A stretch of DNA of 46,302 nt. Origin: Roseofilum capinflatum BLCC-M114 (GTDB taxonomy: Bacteria > Cyanobacteriota > Cyanobacteriia > Cyanobacteriales > Desertifilaceae). Shown here piece by piece: positions 43,563 through 46,302 of the stretch (within the stretch, counting starts at the first letter, position 1; each line of letters begins with the position of its first letter). The notes below the pieces were generated by a model. The model made no database searches, was not told the DNA's origin, and was given only the letters and a program-made list of their open reading frames with translations. The DNA lies in assembly GCF_030068505.1 (NCBI RefSeq), contig NZ_JAQOSO010000031.1:1-46302 (forward strand), in the 5' to 3' direction. The position numbers were made by a program, and so were the translations under genes.

Positions 43563-43710
43563 AACTCTATATCCCAGAAAAAGATCGCATCCTGATGGGT
43601 TCGGAATGCGATCGCGTGTCTCCAATTTAAATTTAAGGGGCTTGTTGTAGCACTAGCTACATCTGAAGATTGGAAGTGCAGCTCAACAAAAAATCACATA
43701 ATGCAATATT

Positions 43711-44238
43711 TTATTGAGCATAAATAGCAAAATCAAAATCGCCTTGTTGGAATTCTAGAACCCTTCCTCCAAATCCAATTTTACAAATAAGACGCGATCC
43801 AGAGCTAGACTTGATTTGTGTTAATTCCCCTACATGATAGCCATTCAAGTGATAAGCACCACATGCACCTTTATCATTATAGAGACTCAGAACTCTTAGT
43901 TTTCTATTACCAACTTGATTTTGAACTTGCCTTACGCCTGCTGCATCACGCCGCCAAAAAACTTGCCGATCATCATCAATTAAAACGCGATAATTAGACG
44001 CTCGTCTTTCTGAGCCGTTCGATGGATAATTGCAATATCCATCATGTACTTTGCCGACAAAATTTATACCGAAACAGACTTGTCTGCTGTAGTAATTGAC
44101 CACATTACCAGTAGGTCGATTGTTGACAGAAGCATCTCTTACCTGTAAGTCAGCTTGGGCAGGTTTAGGTAGCAAGAATGAACTTAGTAGCAAGGGTAAA
44201 GCGATCAATGATTTGTGCAAAACATTTAGGTTTTTCAT
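43711..44238 (-). CDS. Secreted protein with DM9-like (DUF3421) repeats
   Basis: 175 residues. A signal peptide ends at KPAQA. Two repeats follow: VCFGINFVGKVHDGYC ... ASNYRVLI and ACGAYHLNGYHVGELTQ ... CKIGFGGRVLEF. The pattern GK(V/L)h..(C)...Y/IGGxE..(Y/F)EVL is that of DM9/DUF3421 repeats, known in animal and natterin-like lectins that bind mannose. Secretion and six or so cysteines fit an extracellular lectin. Family membership is likely but based on pattern only. Confidence 0.55.
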   Translation of the reverse strand: MKNLNVLHKSLIALPLLLSSFLLPKPAQADLQVRDASVNNRPTGNVVNYYSRQVCFGINFVGKVHDGYCNYPSNGSERRASNYRVLIDDDRQVFWRRDAAGVRQVQNQVGNRKLRVLSLYNDKGACGAYHLNGYHVGELTQIKSSSGSRLICKIGFGGRVLEFQQGDFDFAIYAQ

Positions 44239-44400
44239 GAGTTGATAATGTGGATGATTGTGTACAAAAAATTATTGGGGTTTTGGCGATCGCCCCCTGG
44301 ACACCCAGAAAGGCGATCTTCGGTTAGTATGCTGGTGTTTAAATTAGACGCTTTCTTCCACTGCCATGTGTCATCAAAAACACACCACAACAGCGAATCA

Positions 44401-45867
44401 TCATCGTGCTAAATTACAGGCTTCTGAACCGCCATTGGTTGCAGAAGCAATGGCAGCACGAACGAGTGGATGGAGATCGGTATAAGTCTTGCAAGCTTGG
44501 CGGATTTGTTGCGTTGTTCTCTGAATAACAGTGGGCCCTCCACGTTCAGAAAAGACAATTTGAAGACTGCTCACATACTTGGCTATCTCCGGAGAGATAT
44601 TTTGATTGCTGCTTCCACTGCGACGGGAAGAACAGCCAGGGTCCCATGTTCCACAAGCAGTGGGTATATCCAAAGATTGTGAGACAAATAAGACCCTCCC
44701 CCGTCGATCTGTGCCAATAACATTGACTGTAGAACGAACACCTTGAGTCCTCTCTGTTGCAATCGCTTCTCCTTCAATAACTAACCTACCACCGCGATAG
44801 AGTGTTGCTTTGGCTGTGCTATTTCCTCCATTCATCCGGGTTGAATTATTGGTATTCACCTGGGAAGAGGTTTCTGGTGGCATGTAATTGGTTTGACTTC
44901 TGCTCGGACTAGAGCTTGACCCTGAAGAGGTTTGAGCGGAAACCCCTTCCCAACGAAAGATATCCATGTTGTCATTGACAACATAAGGATTGCTAGAATT
45001 ACCGCCAATACTAACGGCTCCTCCTCCCGTTGGGTTCCAACCTGAACCATTCCACTGATAAACTTCATGTCCACCCCTGACAGAGTTCATACCAATTAAC
45101 CAGCCATCTCCTATATCCCTAGCTTTCCCAGGTACTTGCTCCCAGCCTGAACCATTCCAACGAAAAATATCATTGTTGTCATTGACAACAGAAGGATTCC
45201 TGGAATTACCACCAATACGAACAGCTCCTCCTCTCATGTACTCCCAACCTGAACCATTCCACTTATAAATTCCATATCCACCACTGACAGGATTTGTACC
45301 AATTATCCAGCCATCTCCTACATCCCTAGCTTTACCCGGTAATACACGCCAAGTTGAACCATCCCAACGAAAAATATTACCTTTGTCATTGACAACATAA
45401 GGATTCCTAGAATTACCGCCAATACGAACAGCTCCTCCTGGCATTACACGCCAATTGGAACCATCCCAACGAAAAATCGTATATCCACCAGGGACAGGAC
45501 TGCCGCCAATTAACCAGCCATCTCCGATATCCCTAGCTTTACCCGGTAATACACGCCATGATTTAGATTGGGAAGAAGAACCTGAAGCTCTTGGGCCGGG
45601 AACAAATTCCCAACGGTGATCGGTGCGAGTTCTATCATTATTATTACCAGATAGCTCACAGTTAGTTAGTTTGATATTTGCACCGTTTTTGACTCCGGGC
45701 GATCCAGAAATATCAAGACATCTCCCTGATAGCTGATTGCGGAGAAATCCCTCACGACGACTTTGTGCTGTGGCTTGATTTGCACCCATTGAAAGTAATA
45801 AGGCGATTCCTGCTACTGATAATGCAGTCAGGAATTTCTTGTTGAATCGATTCAGATTAAATTTCAT
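44401..45867 (-). CDS. Secreted R-type lectin plus six-blade tectonin propeller protein
   Basis: 488 residues. Signal to about 35 (cleavage after ATA). Residues about 38-95 look like one ricin-type lectin subdomain (GRCLDISGSPGVKNGANIKL, then HRWEFVPG). Residues about 103-325 are six tectonin blades, in alternating pairs: RVLPGKARDIGDGWLIGG and GGAVRIGGNSRNPYVVND, each ending IFRWDGS. The 69-residue, 207-bp pair is repeated three times at DNA level. A Ser/Asn linker leads to a C-terminal domain (about 350-488) of unknown fold with several cysteines. It is probably an extracellular carbohydrate-binding protein. Its neighbour on the same strand is the DM9-like protein. Confidence 0.75.
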   Translation of the reverse strand: MKFNLNRFNKKFLTALSVAGIALLLSMGANQATAQSRREGFLRNQLSGRCLDISGSPGVKNGANIKLTNCELSGNNNDRTRTDHRWEFVPGPRASGSSSQSKSWRVLPGKARDIGDGWLIGGSPVPGGYTIFRWDGSNWRVMPGGAVRIGGNSRNPYVVNDKGNIFRWDGSTWRVLPGKARDVGDGWIIGTNPVSGGYGIYKWNGSGWEYMRGGAVRIGGNSRNPSVVNDNNDIFRWNGSGWEQVPGKARDIGDGWLIGMNSVRGGHEVYQWNGSGWNPTGGGAVSIGGNSSNPYVVNDNMDIFRWEGVSAQTSSGSSSSPSRSQTNYMPPETSSQVNTNNSTRMNGGNSTAKATLYRGGRLVIEGEAIATERTQGVRSTVNVIGTDRRGRVLFVSQSLDIPTACGTWDPGCSSRRSGSSNQNISPEIAKYVSSLQIVFSERGGPTVIQRTTQQIRQACKTYTDLHPLVRAAIASATNGGSEACNLAR

Positions 45868-46302
45868 GCTTTGAATTGGGTTAACGTCAGAAATCTTGGT
45901 AGATCAGGAATCTCAAGTCTGTTCCTTTCCCCGATTTATTTAGAGACACAATACCCCTCACACACCCGAATGGACTAGACAAAAATCTAATGCTGGAACT
46001 CAAGCCATATCCTTCCGTCCCAAGGGATTAAGTCGTTCCGAAGCGAGGACTTTAGAATTTCTTAATAATTAGAGAAAAAAACAATATTTTGCTTGTTTTC
46101 TTGGCATTTCTTAGATTAAAGCAGGTTGTTCCCTGGCTGTCTATGGACATCTGAATGTTATTTTGGGGCGATCGATTTTGCCCTCTCCCTATACAGCCAT
46201 TCGCGCTGTCATGAAGTACAAGAGGCAAAGATCCCCCCAACCCCCTGCTTTTTAAGCAGGGGGTTTTCAAAGTCCGGGGCAATCTTTAAAAGAAAAGTGA
46301 AC
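45868..46302. other. Terminal spacer with repeats
   Basis: No gene is supported. The lectin promoter should lie within the first 150 bp but is not clear. From about 46180 the dispersed TTGCCCTCTCCCTATAC repeat starts, and 46241-46263 is a perfect hairpin CCCCCTGCTT-TTT-AAGCAGGGGG followed by TTTT, either a terminator or another dispersed palindrome. Confidence 0.55.

Noticed and set aside
46052-46282. 76-residue frame at the window end
   Set aside because: It lies over dispersed repeats and the CCCCCTGC hairpin, with no homology or ribosome site.

Overview
The window is chromosomal DNA from a cyanobacterium, probably a filamentous (Oscillatoriales-type) one. The palindrome GCGATCGC (HIP1) recurs throughout genes and spacers. 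Several genes belong to cyanobacterial families: the DUF3285 membrane protein, the YggT/Ycf19 protein, C-DES cysteine/cystine lyase, and a CBS-like signalling module. Spacers are loaded with short palindromes and MITE-like repeats. I saw no rRNA, tRNA, CRISPR array, phage gene or intact transposase.

Layout. 0.3-5.7 kb: aminotransferase (AvtA type), a small hypothetical overlapping rimM, a DNA adenine methylase and gatB. 6.1-8.3 kb: a nuclease-like lipoprotein and a [2Fe-2S] ferredoxin, head to head with C-DES, the enzyme that supplies persulfide sulfur for [2Fe-2S] assembly. 8.5-12.6 kb: sulfotransferase, small lipoprotein, then DUF3285-ybeY-dgkA-trpG and a Tat-exported metallo-beta-lactamase-fold protein whose metal ligands are mostly lost. 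12.8-16.9 kb: EF-G-like GTPase, TPR protein, YggT and a secreted protein. 17.1-29.3 kb: a signalling block with a PAS/GAF/GGDEF/EAL protein, a CBS/coiled-coil protein, a CPA2 antiporter, an esterase, a DUF4168 lipoprotein and a hybrid histidine kinase. 29.3-33.9 kb: Uma2 nuclease, MNT nucleotidyltransferase with a truncated HEPN partner, a ThiO-like oxidase, a MazF-type toxin-antitoxin pair, an alpha/beta hydrolase without its nucleophile, and a 66-residue protein.

34.36-39.06 kb is the most unusual part. The last 234 bp of ftsH occur twice in the same orientation, exactly 4700 bp apart and about 89% identical. The outer copy is a headless fragment and the inner copy belongs to intact ftsH. 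Between them sits a compact cassette with its own promoters: a MurL-family (UDP-MurNAc-peptide glutamate epimerase-like) PP-loop protein, a cysteine-dioxygenase-like cupin fused to a SAM methyltransferase, and a second SAM methyltransferase. A 44-codon ORF ends in a TAATG overlap with the start of the MurL-like gene. I know of no described pathway with this combination. I infer an unrecognised tailoring pathway for an amino-acid or peptide product, carried in by recombination at ftsH.

39-46.3 kb: intact ftsH, then a cluster of working and broken toxin-antitoxin genes, a second Uma2 nuclease, and two secreted lectin-like proteins. One has two DM9-like repeats; the other has an R-type lectin domain plus a six-blade tectonin propeller built from a 207-bp tandem repeat.
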